Shown here piece by piece: positions 1 through 7,866 of a stretch of 64,000 nucleotides of DNA; within the stretch, counting starts at the first letter, position 1; each line of letters begins with the position of its first letter. The translations under genes were made by a program, and so were the position numbers. Source of the DNA: Rhodococcus sp. G-MC3 (GTDB lineage Bacteria > Actinomycetota > Actinomycetes > Mycobacteriales > Mycobacteriaceae); NCBI RefSeq assembly GCF_030063335.1, contig NZ_JASISW010000009.1, positions 1 to 64,000 of the forward strand, written 5' to 3'. The notes under the pieces were generated by a model. It ran no database searches. It was not told the origin of the DNA and saw only the letters and a program-made list of their open reading frames with translations.

Positions 1-77
1 TCCTTGCGGATCTCGGTGAACATGCCGACAGCGCGTTCACGCAGCTCGGTGGGGTAGTTGCTTGCCGGTCGTGCCAT
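1..77 (-). CDS. IS3-family transposase OrfA, N-terminal fragment
   Basis: The first 25 codons are visible and encode MARPASNYPTELRERAV followed by GMFTEIRK. This matches the start of the small DNA-binding OrfA (HTH_Tnp_1 type) of IS3-family transposases, which typically open with (M)xRPSxYPxELRERAVRMV. The ATG at 77 is preceded by AGGAGAATGAAGCC, a good ribosome-binding site. The gene is cut by the window edge. It reads in the same direction as the interrupted tldD gene. Confidence 0.85.
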   Translation of the reverse strand, partial: MARPASNYPTELRERAVGMFTEIRK

Positions 78-127
78 GGCTTCATTCTCCTAAGAAGTGA
101 AGCCTCCGGACAACCCGGTGCGGTTCA
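1..127 (-). mobile_element. End of an IS3-family insertion sequence
   Basis: On the minus strand the element begins at 127 with TGAACCGCACCGGGTTGTCC, which resembles the terminal inverted repeats of actinobacterial IS3-family elements (TGAACCGCCCCGGGTTT type). The start of a transposase OrfA follows 50 bp inside. The rest of the element lies beyond the left edge, so the second end and any target duplication cannot be seen. The junction falls inside tldD, immediately after a Tyr codon. Family assignment is from the end sequence plus the OrfA N-terminus; the subgroup is not determined. Confidence 0.8.
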
Positions 128-790
128 GTACTCCCATCCCCGGCTTACAGGGGGAGCCAGTGTCCTCATGGTTTCGAAGGCGCCCGCAGACTGATCGACG
201 GTGGTCGCTTCGAACTGGGGGTGAAGCCGCACGCGCTGCTGGGTAATAGTGCTTCCGGCCAAGTCTGCGTAGAAAGTCTGTTCCTTCACTTGAAGCACGG
301 ACGCGGTCACGTGATCGACACCGTCGGATGCCCGCAAACGTTCGGAGTAGTCGGCCAGTAGTTCGACCTTGTCTTGTGTCGGCACCGAGAACGGGTCGAT
401 GTCGTACGGCGAGACCCAACGGACATCTCGGTACACCGGTTCTGCAGCCAGCTCGACCGACTCGCGATTGAGTGCGCGCAGCGCGGTCGCCACGTGGACC
501 GCCGAGCGAGCGGCGTCGAGTGCCGCAGTCACCGACAGTTCGGATTGGGACGCGAACCCCCACGTCCCATCGACTACGACGCGCACCGCCAAACCGATCT
601 CGGAGCTGTCCAGAGCAGACTGGACGACGCCGTCGCGCAGGTTCAGTGCCTGTGTCACCAACCGGTGTATCCGGAAGTCTGCGTGCGATGCCCCCGCCCG
701 GCGTGCAGCATCGAGGGATGCGTCCGCCAACTCGCGTAGTGGCAGTGCGAGGAAATCCTGGTCAACGGATCGTTGTGTCGGCGAGGTCAC
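125..790 (-). pseudogene. tldD: tldD, 3'-truncated by an insertion sequence
   Basis: This is the N-terminal part (221 codons, GTG start at 790) of a TldD/PmbA-family protein, the metalloprotease subunit that with TldE/PmbA degrades or matures peptides in the cytoplasm. Family members are about 450-510 residues, so more than half is missing, including the C-terminal zinc-binding region. The reading frame is intact up to APPVSRGWEY, then stops at TGA (127-125), which is the first three bases of the IS end. The gene follows the TSUP permease after 9 bp and is probably cotranscribed with it. The remainder may lie beyond the IS, outside the window. A functional product is unlikely. Confidence 0.85.
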
Positions 791-799
791 GCAGTGAAC

Positions 800-1567
800 T
801 TAGCCGAATTGTTGCCAACCCAGGCGGATGACCATGCCGATCACGACCACCAGCAAGACAATCCGAACAAATCCGGAGCCGCGCGAGAGCGCCGTGCGAG
901 ATCCGAGCAGTGCGCCGACGACGTTACAGACGGCCATCGCGGCGCCGAGTTGCCACATCACATGGCCGGTCACCGCGAAGAACACAAGTGCGCCGATGTT
1001 CGAACCGAAGTTGAGTACCTTCGCCATCGCGGCGCTTCGAACGAACTCGGTTCCGAGGAATGCTGCGAACGCGATAATGAAGAACGTGCCCGTGCCTGGA
1101 CCGAGAATCCCGTCATAGAAACCGAAACCGCCAGCTGCGAGGAGTACGACGATCAGGAACTTTCTGCGTCCCGGCGGATTGTGTCCGGTCGCAGTGCCGA
1201 TCGTCGGACGTGCGGTGACCAACGCAGCGACGCCGATCAGCACGGCCATGATGATCGGGATGAACAGCTCACGGTCGATCAACGAGACTGCAGCGGCTCC
1301 GCACGCCGATGCGGCGGCGGCCAGTACACCGGCGGGCACCATCACTCGCCAGTCGAGTGCGATCTTTCGCGAGAAGGTCACGACCGCAGCGAAGGTGCCG
1401 AAGACGGCGGTCATCTTGTTTGTGGCAAGTGCGGCTTGAGCGCTGAGCCCCGGAGCGACGACGAGGATGGCTGGAAGGAGAATCAGTCCGCCACCGCCCA
1501 CAACGGCATCGACCCACCCCGCAGCAAATGCCGCGACCATCAGCAATCCCCAGTCGGCCGCAGTCAT
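800..1567 (-). CDS. TSUP-family (TauE/SafE) membrane permease
   Basis: A 255-residue polytopic membrane protein with about eight hydrophobic segments. It belongs to the sulfite exporter TauE/SafE (TSUP) family, whose members move small organosulfur or carboxylate anions across the cytoplasmic membrane. Family signatures are the N-terminal GWVDAVVGGGGLILLPAIL-like glycine-rich repeat and its second-half counterpart GFYDGILGPGTGTFF. The ATG at 1567 (MTAADWG) is preferred over the upstream ATG at 1576 because family proteins begin close to the first helix. It is divergent from the histidine kinase with only 17 bp between starts, so the two promoters must overlap coding sequence. The substrate cannot be read from sequence. 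Confidence 0.85.
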   Translation of the reverse strand: MTAADWGLLMVAAFAAGWVDAVVGGGGLILLPAILVVAPGLSAQAALATNKMTAVFGTFAAVVTFSRKIALDWRVMVPAGVLAAAASACGAAAVSLIDRELFIPIIMAVLIGVAALVTARPTIGTATGHNPPGRRKFLIVVLLAAGGFGFYDGILGPGTGTFFIIAFAAFLGTEFVRSAAMAKVLNFGSNIGALVFFAVTGHVMWQLGAAMAVCNVVGALLGSRTALSRGSGFVRIVLLVVVIGMVIRLGWQQFG

Positions 1568-1584
1568 GCGGCACACTCAATCAC

Positions 1585-2745
1585 ATGCGAAGATTCAGCC
1601 TGTGGCTCAGGGGCCAGCCCTTCGTGGCCGACTCTCTCTTGGCAGCGGGACTGTTCGTGTTGGATGCCGCGGCCTTCATAAGCAACGTCGAGATGAAGAG
1701 CTGGCTCGTATTCGTCATCGCGACACTCGCACTGACTCTGCCTGTACCGTGGCGGCGCGTCCACCCACGTATCGTCGCTTCCGCGGTGGGCGCTGCTTCG
1801 TTGTTCACTACATTCGCGAGCGCCGCTGCGGGTGAGACCGCCAATCTGCACCTTGCAGTGCTGGGTCTACCCATCATGCTCTACACCCTTGTGGCCTATG
1901 TCGGACGCCGGGACGCCGCGATCTTCGCGGTGTTCGTGGCAGCAGACTCGATCCTCTCGCTCCTGATACTCCGGCAAGCCGTCGTCATGACGTTGTTGTT
2001 CACCGTGATGATGTACACGCTGGCATGGATAGCGGCAGAGTTCAACGGTGCACGGCGCGCGTACGACGAAGCCGTCGAAGCGAAGCTGGTGGTGGCCGAA
2101 TACGATCGGGATCGTCGCGCCGAAGAAGCCGTCGCCATGGAACGGACACGAATTGCGCGTGAGCTTCACGATGTGATCGCGCACGGGGTCAGCGTCATGG
2201 TGGTGCAGGCGGACGGTGCGTCCTATGCCATTCGGCGTAACCCCGAGCGAGCCGAGCAAGCAGTGGCCAACATATCCGCGACCGGCAGAACCGCGCTGGC
2301 CGAGCTGCGCCGCACGGTGGCATTGCTGCGGACCACCCAGAACACCGACGACATGCCGCAGTACGGGACTGCGGGTCTGGCCAAGGTGGTCGAGATGATG
2401 GCGCGCGCCGGGCTCAACGTCGAACTGGAACAGACGGGAAATCTCGACGACATCAGTCCCGCAATCAGTTTGGGTATCCACCGCCTGGTCCAGGAGTCCT
2501 TGACGAATGTCCTGCGCCACGCGGGACACAACCCCAAGGCCCGGGTATCGGTTGTGCGGCGAGACGAGGACGTACTGGTGGAGATCGTCGACAACGGTTC
2601 CGAGCCCGAGACGAAAACGGTCCAGGGGACAGGAAACGGCGTTCTGGGAATGCGCGAGCGGGTTGCGGTACTTCAAGGCTCGTTGGACGTCGGCCGCACG
2701 CCCGACGGTCAGTGGCGGGTTCGAGCAGAGTTGCCACTCGACTGA
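1585..2745 (+). CDS. Sensor histidine kinase, DesK/NarL-partner type
   Basis: A 386-residue membrane histidine kinase. The first ~140 residues hold four to five hydrophobic segments with no sizeable extracytoplasmic domain. A coiled linker follows, then HisKA_3 with the H-box ARELHDVIAHG (phosphoacceptor His195), then a HATPase domain with N-box ESLTNVLRHAG and G-box GNGVLGMRERV. This is the class that pairs with LuxR-type regulators, and the next gene, 16 bp downstream, is exactly that. ATG 1585 is chosen because the upstream extension (from 1528) overlaps the start of the divergent permease and is not hydrophobic. The signal is unknown; the short loops suggest membrane or intramembrane sensing. 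Confidence 0.88.
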   Translation: MRRFSLWLRGQPFVADSLLAAGLFVLDAAAFISNVEMKSWLVFVIATLALTLPVPWRRVHPRIVASAVGAASLFTTFASAAAGETANLHLAVLGLPIMLYTLVAYVGRRDAAIFAVFVAADSILSLLILRQAVVMTLLFTVMMYTLAWIAAEFNGARRAYDEAVEAKLVVAEYDRDRRAEEAVAMERTRIARELHDVIAHGVSVMVVQADGASYAIRRNPERAEQAVANISATGRTALAELRRTVALLRTTQNTDDMPQYGTAGLAKVVEMMARAGLNVELEQTGNLDDISPAISLGIHRLVQESLTNVLRHAGHNPKARVSVVRRDEDVLVEIVDNGSEPETKTVQGTGNGVLGMRERVAVLQGSLDVGRTPDGQWRVRAELPLD

Positions 2746-2761
2746 CGCTAGGTTGGTTCTC

Positions 2762-3421
2762 GTGCCGATCACAGTCTTCATCGTCGACGACCAGGAACTG
2801 ATGCGTATGGGCCTTGCCATGGTCCTCGACGCACAGGACGACATCGAGGTCGTCGGTGAGGCTGCCGACGGTGAGTCGGCCATCGTCGGTGTTGCCGAGT
2901 TGGAGCCGGACGTCGTCTTGATGGACGTTCGGATGCCGGGCATCGACGGCATCGGAGCGACATCCAAGATCATGGAATTGCGGACCAGATCTCGGGTGCT
3001 GGTGATGACGACGTTCGACCTCGACGAGCACGTGCTGGGAGCACTGCGAGCAGGTGCCAGCGGGTTTCTGTTGAAGGACACACCGCCGGACGATCTGGTA
3101 TCGGCGATTCGGAGTGTTGCCGCGGGCGATGCTGTGGTCTCACCGAAGGTCACCAAGCGACTCCTGTCACGGTTGATGTCGGAGGAGTCGGTTCTCACGC
3201 GCGATCCGGTAATGCTCGACACGCTCACGGGTCGAGAGCGACAGGTGTTGCAATCGCTGGCAACCGGCCTGTCGAACGCCGAGATCGCGTCTCACCTCGT
3301 TCTGTCGGAGGCGACGGTCAAGACTCACGTCGGTCGGATTCTGACAAAACTGGGCGTTCGGGATCGCGTTCAAGCGGTCGTGCTCGCCTACGAAACAGGC
3401 CTGGTTCGACCCGGAACCTAA
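2762..3421 (+). CDS. NarL/FixJ-family response regulator
   Basis: A 219-residue response regulator partnered with the kinase just upstream. The receiver domain (about 1-120) carries the acidic pair in FIVDDQE, the phosphoacceptor Asp55 in VVLMDVRMPG and the conserved Lys in FLLKDTPP. The C-terminal LuxR-type helix-turn-helix (about 150-215) has the usual LTGRERQVLQ and SNAEIA...ATVKTHVGRIL motifs. GTG 2762 is the only start that leaves the receiver domain complete without overlapping the kinase gene. Targets are unknown; the divergent permease/tldD operon is one possibility. Confidence 0.9.
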   Translation: MPITVFIVDDQELMRMGLAMVLDAQDDIEVVGEAADGESAIVGVAELEPDVVLMDVRMPGIDGIGATSKIMELRTRSRVLVMTTFDLDEHVLGALRAGASGFLLKDTPPDDLVSAIRSVAAGDAVVSPKVTKRLLSRLMSEESVLTRDPVMLDTLTGRERQVLQSLATGLSNAEIASHLVLSEATVKTHVGRILTKLGVRDRVQAVVLAYETGLVRPGT

Positions 3422-3505
3422 TCGTTACCTTCATCAGAGATGCATCAGTCGGGATCAAACGGGCACCATCGTTCGTTGCGTAGACAGGCAACGAAAGGAA
3501 CGACA

Positions 3506-3991
3506 GTGTTTGCGCTCTTCATCCTCTATGCGATTGTCGAGGTCGCCGCGTTGGTAGCGGTCGGTAGCGCCATCGGCGTGTTGTGGACCGTGCTGCTTTT
3601 GATGGCAGGATCTGCCGTCGGTTTGGTTTTGGTTCGCTCGCAGGGCAAGCGAGTGATGGAAGGTTTGCGAGAGGCCAGTCACGGTGAACGGTCTCCCAGC
3701 GGTGCCGTAGCAGACGGTGTGCTGTTCGCCATCGGTTCGGTAGCGATGTTCGTTCCCGGTTTGGTCACAACGGCGTTCGGCATCCTCCTGTTGCTTCCGC
3801 CCACTCGGTGCGCTCTGCGTCCGTTGGTGCTGCGTGCCACTGCGAGGTGGATGCCCTCCGCCCATGCGGCGACGGGAAGAATGCGCCCGACTGTGATCGA
3901 CGGTGAGGTCGTCCCCGACACTGCCGGTGCTCCCGGCGCAGGACACGTCATCGAAATCGACGGCCGGGATTTCGAGAAGCCGACCCGCTGA
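3506..3991 (+). CDS. fxsA: FxsA family membrane protein
   Basis: A 161-residue protein of the FxsA (cytoplasmic membrane protein, phage-exclusion suppressor) family. Three to four hydrophobic segments occupy the first ~110 residues, with the family pattern FxLYxxxE near the N-terminus and FVPGLVTTAFGILLLLPPTR in the third helix. A polar cytoplasmic tail follows. GTG 3506 is chosen because AAAGGAA lies 6-12 bp upstream and the protein then begins directly with the first helix; the ATG at 3440 would add a non-conserved basic leader. It is followed after 17 bp by the amidohydrolase, and the fxsA - amidohydrolase - lnt order is common in Corynebacteriales. Confidence 0.87.
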   Translation: MFALFILYAIVEVAALVAVGSAIGVLWTVLLLMAGSAVGLVLVRSQGKRVMEGLREASHGERSPSGAVADGVLFAIGSVAMFVPGLVTTAFGILLLLPPTRCALRPLVLRATARWMPSAHAATGRMRPTVIDGEVVPDTAGAPGAGHVIEIDGRDFEKPTR

Positions 3992-4008
3992 GGGCAGAAT
4001 CGTCACTC

Positions 4009-5604
4009 GTGCGTACCCAACTTCTTCTCGGCGGGCGGATCTACAGTCCTACTGCTCCTGATGCAACGGCAATGGCCGTCACCGACGGCGTGGTCACGTG
4101 GACCGGTGAGGACCGAACCGGGCGCGCGCTGCACCCGGGGGCCCTCGAGATCGATCTGGACGGTTGCTTCGTAGCTCCGGCATTCGTCGACACACACGTG
4201 CACACCACAGCACTCGGGCTCGCGCTCGTCGGTCTCGACCTGAGTGGCTGCACGTCCAGACTCGAATGCATCGAACGCCTGCGCGTCCACGTCCAGAGTT
4301 CGGCAGAACCAATCGTGTGGGGACATGGCTGGGACGATTCCAGCTGGGTAGACGGAGGTTCGCTGCTCACGTCCGACGTCGACGAGGTCGCGCCGGGCCG
4401 CAATGTGTATCTCTCACGCATCGACGCACACTCGGCAGCCTGTTCGACGCCTTTGCGGCGCGCGAGCGAGGTGACGAATTCGACGATCGGATTTCATCCG
4501 GAAGAGCCGTTGACTGCCGATGCCCACCATGCTGTCCGTGCCTTCGCACGTTCGCTCCTGAATTCGAGAGTTCGCGGTGAGGCGCGCTCGGCCGCGCTCG
4601 ACTTCGCTGCGTCTCGTGGAATCTGCGCGGTGCACGAATGCGGCGGACCCGACATCGCGGGCTTGCTGGATTTTCGAGAACTTCTCGCAGCCGAACACGG
4701 CGTGGAGGTGCGGGGGTACTGGGGGCAAGCGGTCGAGGATGCACACAGTGCGCGTGCGCTGCTTGCAGAGACAGGTGCTGACGGGCTGGGCGGCGATCTG
4801 TTCGTCGACGGTTCGATCGGTTCGCATACCGCGTGGCTGACCGAGTCCTACGCCGATACAGCAGGCACAGGAATTGCCTTCCAGGATGTCGATGCGATCG
4901 CGGCCCATCTCGACGCTTGCACCGAGGCGGGAATTCAGGCGGGGTTCCACGCAATCGGTGATGGCGCTGTCGGGGCTGTCACCGATGCGCTCGCGCGCGT
5001 CGCGAGTCGGGTCGGCGGCCCTACCCTCGCGTCCCTCGGGCATCGAGTCGAACACATGGAGATGGTCACCGATGTTCAAGCGCAGAAACTTGCAGCGTGG
5101 GGTGTGATCGGCAGCATGCAACCGGGGTTCGATGCATTGTGGGGTGGTGACGGCGGACTGTATTCCTACCGCCTGGGATCCGATCGTGCCAAAGAGTTGA
5201 ACCCGTTCGCGCGACTCGCATCCGCTGGTGTATCGCTTGCGTTCGGCTCCGATGCGCCCGTCACCGTGATCGATCCGTGGGCCATGGTAGGAGCTGCCGT
5301 TCGTCATCGGACACCGGGGAGTGCGATTTCTCCCCGGGCGGCATTCTCGGCGGCAACACGGGGTGCCTGGCGCGCAGGAGGCGTACGCGACGGATTGGCG
5401 GGAACCCTCGTGCCGGGAGCGCCGGCAAGTTACGCAGTGTGGGATGTCGACGAGCTGGTGGTGAGAGCACCTGCGGATGGCGTCGCGCGGTGGTCGACGG
5501 ACCCCCGTGCCGGCGTCCCCGCGCTGCCTTCCCTCGAAGCGGACGCGGCACGTCCGCGGTGCGTTCGGACTGTTCACCGCGGTCGCGTGATTCATGAAGC
5601 CTGA
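4009..5604 (+). CDS. Amidohydrolase family 3 (YtcJ-like) metal-dependent hydrolase
   Basis: A 531-residue member of the amidohydrolase superfamily, family 3. Metal-site motifs are in the expected order: DTHVHT after the N-terminal beta-sandwich, GHGWDDSSW, DGSIGSHTAWL, FHAIGDGAV, HRVEHMEM and FGSDAPV. The C-terminus returns to the small beta-sandwich. GTG 4009 follows GAGGGCAG in the gap after fxsA. Homologues hydrolyse exocyclic amides or carbamates but most have no known substrate. It overlaps the start of lnt by 11 bp, which points to translational coupling with an envelope lipoprotein gene. Confidence 0.88.
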   Translation: MRTQLLLGGRIYSPTAPDATAMAVTDGVVTWTGEDRTGRALHPGALEIDLDGCFVAPAFVDTHVHTTALGLALVGLDLSGCTSRLECIERLRVHVQSSAEPIVWGHGWDDSSWVDGGSLLTSDVDEVAPGRNVYLSRIDAHSAACSTPLRRASEVTNSTIGFHPEEPLTADAHHAVRAFARSLLNSRVRGEARSAALDFAASRGICAVHECGGPDIAGLLDFRELLAAEHGVEVRGYWGQAVEDAHSARALLAETGADGLGGDLFVDGSIGSHTAWLTESYADTAGTGIAFQDVDAIAAHLDACTEAGIQAGFHAIGDGAVGAVTDALARVASRVGGPTLASLGHRVEHMEMVTDVQAQKLAAWGVIGSMQPGFDALWGGDGGLYSYRLGSDRAKELNPFARLASAGVSLAFGSDAPVTVIDPWAMVGAAVRHRTPGSAISPRAAFSAATRGAWRAGGVRDGLAGTLVPGAPASYAVWDVDELVVRAPADGVARWSTDPRAGVPALPSLEADAARPRCVRTVHRGRVIHEA

Positions 5605-7228
5605 TGAGCGCGTCGCCGACCGGGCGAATTCGATGCGTGCGGCATCCGTCCGCATCGGTCTGACCAGCATCGCGGCGGTCGCTGCGGGACTGCTGCTGTT
5701 CGCGAGTTTTCCTCCGCGGCATCTGTGGTTCCTTGCCCCAGTTGGACTTGCACTGCTCGTTACGGTTCTGATCAGCACCAGCGGGGGCATCCGTGTCTCC
5801 AAGAAGGGTGGCTTCGGATACGGATTCCTGACTGGTCTCGGGTTCTTCGTTCCGTTGCTCCCCTGGATCGGCGTGTACGTCGGTCCACTGCCGTGGTTGG
5901 CGCTGGCAGCGGTTGAATCGGTCTACATAGGTGTGTTCGGTGTTGTCGTCGTGATCCTCGGCAGGTCGAGGTGGTGGCCGCTCTCTGTTGCGCTGGCGTG
6001 GAGCTTGGTCGAATGGTTACGATCGTCGTTTCCGTTCGGCGGATTTCCCTGGGGCCGTGTGGCGTTCGGCCAGCCCGACGGATGGCTACTGCCACTGGCG
6101 AGTATCGGCGGAGCTCCTCTTCTGAGCTTCGGCGTGGCGCTGACTGGAACAGGGCTTGCCGCTGTTGTCGCCGTGGCGACCGGCCGTCGAACGATCAGGG
6201 GATGGACGGCTGCCCTCGCCACAACCGTGGCCGCGTCGTTGGTGGCTGTTGCCCTGATTCCGACCCTTGCGTCCGACGATGTCGAGGTCGCCGATGGCAC
6301 TGGGGGTGGGGGCAGTACGGACGGGGGTCGCACGATCACTGTTGCGGCGATACAGGGCAGCGTCCCTCGGCTCGGTCTCGACTTCAACGCGCAACGCCGG
6401 GCGGTGCTCGACAACCACGTACGGGAGACCTTCCGGCTCGTCGACGACGTGGCTGCCGGTCGAACGCCCAAGCCGGACCTCGTGGTGTGGCCTGAGAACG
6501 CCTCGGACATCGATCCGTTGCGCAATTCCGATGCTGCGGAGGAGATCACTGCTGCGTCCGAGGCCATCGGAGCGCCGATACTTGTGGGATCGGTACTCGT
6601 GAACGCCGATCGAACAACGACCAATTCCGTGATCGTGTGGAATGGTGTGGACGGTCCGGGGGAGCGTCACGACAAGAAGATCATTCAACCCTTCGGTGAG
6701 TACCTTCCATACCGCAGTTTCTTCCGTTTGTTCTCTGAATATGCCGATCGCGCTGGTTATTTCGTCCCTGGAACCGGTAACGGCGTCGTCCACGCCGCCG
6801 GCGTCGCCGTGGGTATTGCCACGTGCTACGAGGTTGCATTCGATCGTGCGCTGACCGAATCGGTCCGAGCCGGCGCGCAGTTCATTGCCATTCCCACGAA
6901 CAACGCGACATTCGGTGATACCGAGATGACCTACCAGCAACTCGCAATGTCCAGGATCAGAGCGGTCGAGCACGGCCGCCCGGTCATCGTTGCTGCCACG
7001 AGTGGAATCAGCGCAACAGTCTCGCCCCGAGGTGAGATTTTGCAGCAATCCGACTTGTTCGTCCCCGCGGCCCTCACGCAACGCATTGAACTCAGGGACG
7101 ACACGACCGTCGCGACCGATCTTGGGGCGATCCCCGAAATTCTGCTGTGCATCGCGGCAGGGGTGTTCATCTTGGCTGCGATCACGAGAGGCCGCAAAAC
7201 AATCCGAGAATCCGGAGACGACGTGTGA
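5594..7228 (+). CDS. lnt: Apolipoprotein N-acyltransferase
   Basis: A 544-residue membrane enzyme that N-acylates the lipid-modified N-terminal Cys of lipoproteins. Several transmembrane helices fill the first ~210 residues and a carbon-nitrogen hydrolase domain follows. The Glu-Lys-Cys triad is visible: Glu in VVWPENASD, Lys in DKKIIQPFGEYLPYR and Cys in GIATCYEVAFD. A final helix anchors the C-terminus. In many relatives the polyprenol-phosphate mannosyltransferase gene ppm1 follows directly, or is fused as in M. tuberculosis. Here the giant peptide synthetase follows instead. The start codon overlaps the end of the amidohydrolase gene. Confidence 0.92.
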   Translation: MKPDERVADRANSMRAASVRIGLTSIAAVAAGLLLFASFPPRHLWFLAPVGLALLVTVLISTSGGIRVSKKGGFGYGFLTGLGFFVPLLPWIGVYVGPLPWLALAAVESVYIGVFGVVVVILGRSRWWPLSVALAWSLVEWLRSSFPFGGFPWGRVAFGQPDGWLLPLASIGGAPLLSFGVALTGTGLAAVVAVATGRRTIRGWTAALATTVAASLVAVALIPTLASDDVEVADGTGGGGSTDGGRTITVAAIQGSVPRLGLDFNAQRRAVLDNHVRETFRLVDDVAAGRTPKPDLVVWPENASDIDPLRNSDAAEEITAASEAIGAPILVGSVLVNADRTTTNSVIVWNGVDGPGERHDKKIIQPFGEYLPYRSFFRLFSEYADRAGYFVPGTGNGVVHAAGVAVGIATCYEVAFDRALTESVRAGAQFIAIPTNNATFGDTEMTYQQLAMSRIRAVEHGRPVIVAATSGISATVSPRGEILQQSDLFVPAALTQRIELRDDTTVATDLGAIPEILLCIAAGVFILAAITRGRKTIRESGDDV

Positions 7229-7263
7229 AACCAACTTCGGTTCGGTTCGGACTGTTGTCGACC

Positions 7264-7294
7264 GGCGAAATGAACGAACGGGGTTCATTCAGCC
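7264..7294 (+). terminator. Hairpin after lnt, possible terminator
   Basis: An inverted repeat with perfect 7-bp core arms, AATGAAC (7269-7275) and GTTCATT (7283-7289), around a 7-base loop. The arms extend outward to GGC/GCC with two mismatches. There is no T-run after it, so it is at best a weak or factor-assisted terminator for lnt. It could equally be an operator. Confidence 0.35.
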
Positions 7295-7659
7295 GAAGCA
7301 ATCCGACCGGTATCTCACGACTCGGTACGAGTTGTAACAATCAGTCAAGTAGGCTCGATTCTTCAATAGTGATCCGCAACAAAAGTGGCGGACAACTACT
7401 GTAAGTTCGCAGATCGCGAAGAGTAGGTGGCGCGCGAAGTGCAAGCATTTGGCGCGGTCGGTGGTGTGTACGCACGGGAGGGGGCGTCGATGCTGATTGC
7501 CGCGATCGGAGTCGTATCCGAGTCGTCAGGACCGTTCGAATCGAAGAAGTGGCACATCTCGGACAATGTGGGAGCCAGTTGTGCCGGCGTCTCCTTCGCA
7601 TGGCCAATCCACGGCACGGCGCGCAACGAACCAACGTAAATGGGCCCTCATGGCCGAGA

Positions 7660-7727
7660 AGGCTGTGCCGAAAGCTCATGTGAAGCCGTGCCGAAGACCT
7701 ATATGAAGCCATGCAGAAGACCTGTGA
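7660..7727 (+). repeat. Three imperfect ~23-bp tandem repeats
   Basis: The copies are 7660-7683 (core GGCTGTGCCGAAAGCTCATG), 7684-7706 (core GCCGTGCCGAAGACCTATAT) and 7707-7727 (core GCCATGCAGAAGACCTGTG). Each ends in TGA and the next begins AGCC. They lie 140-207 bp before the NRPS start codon, where binding sites for an activator or repressor could sit. Alternatively they may be the decayed remains of a coding repeat. Confidence 0.5.
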
Positions 7728-7866
7728 ACAGGACCAATCCCCTGGGACACTCGCCGCATGCTCGAGAACGGACTGAACGTTGATCGACAACGCCTTGCTT
7801 TTCCTCCGACGAACAGCGTCGCGACCGATCAGTGTCCCAACCATGTCGATCCAGAAAGGCTTGTAA

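Larger units (their letters stand above)
7229..7866 (+). other. 638-bp intergenic region upstream of the giant NRPS
   Basis: No convincing gene was found on either strand: the open frames present are short, lack good ribosome-binding sites and show no recognisable motif. The region holds an inverted repeat just after lnt (7264-7294), three short imperfect tandem repeats (7660-7727), and the ribosome-binding site AAAGG (7855-7859) placed 7 bp before the NRPS ATG. It must contain the NRPS promoter, but no -35/-10 pair can be named with confidence. No remnant of ppm1 was recognised. Confidence 0.6.

Noticed and set aside
1867..3228. 453-codon minus-strand frame opposite the two-component genes
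   Set aside because: Low-complexity Ser/Thr/Arg translation without domain signatures; the opposite strand encodes clear kinase and regulator motifs.
4414..5802. 462-codon minus-strand frame opposite the amidohydrolase and lnt
   Set aside because: No recognisable domain, and it conflicts with two well-supported genes.
7660..7727. CRISPR array
   Set aside because: The units are contiguous imperfect tandem repeats with no spacers, and no cas genes are present.
7341..7844. Minus-strand frame in the gap before the NRPS (and a 70-codon plus frame at 7427-7639)
   Set aside because: No ribosome-binding site of note, no motif, Arg/Ser-rich composition; treated as non-coding.
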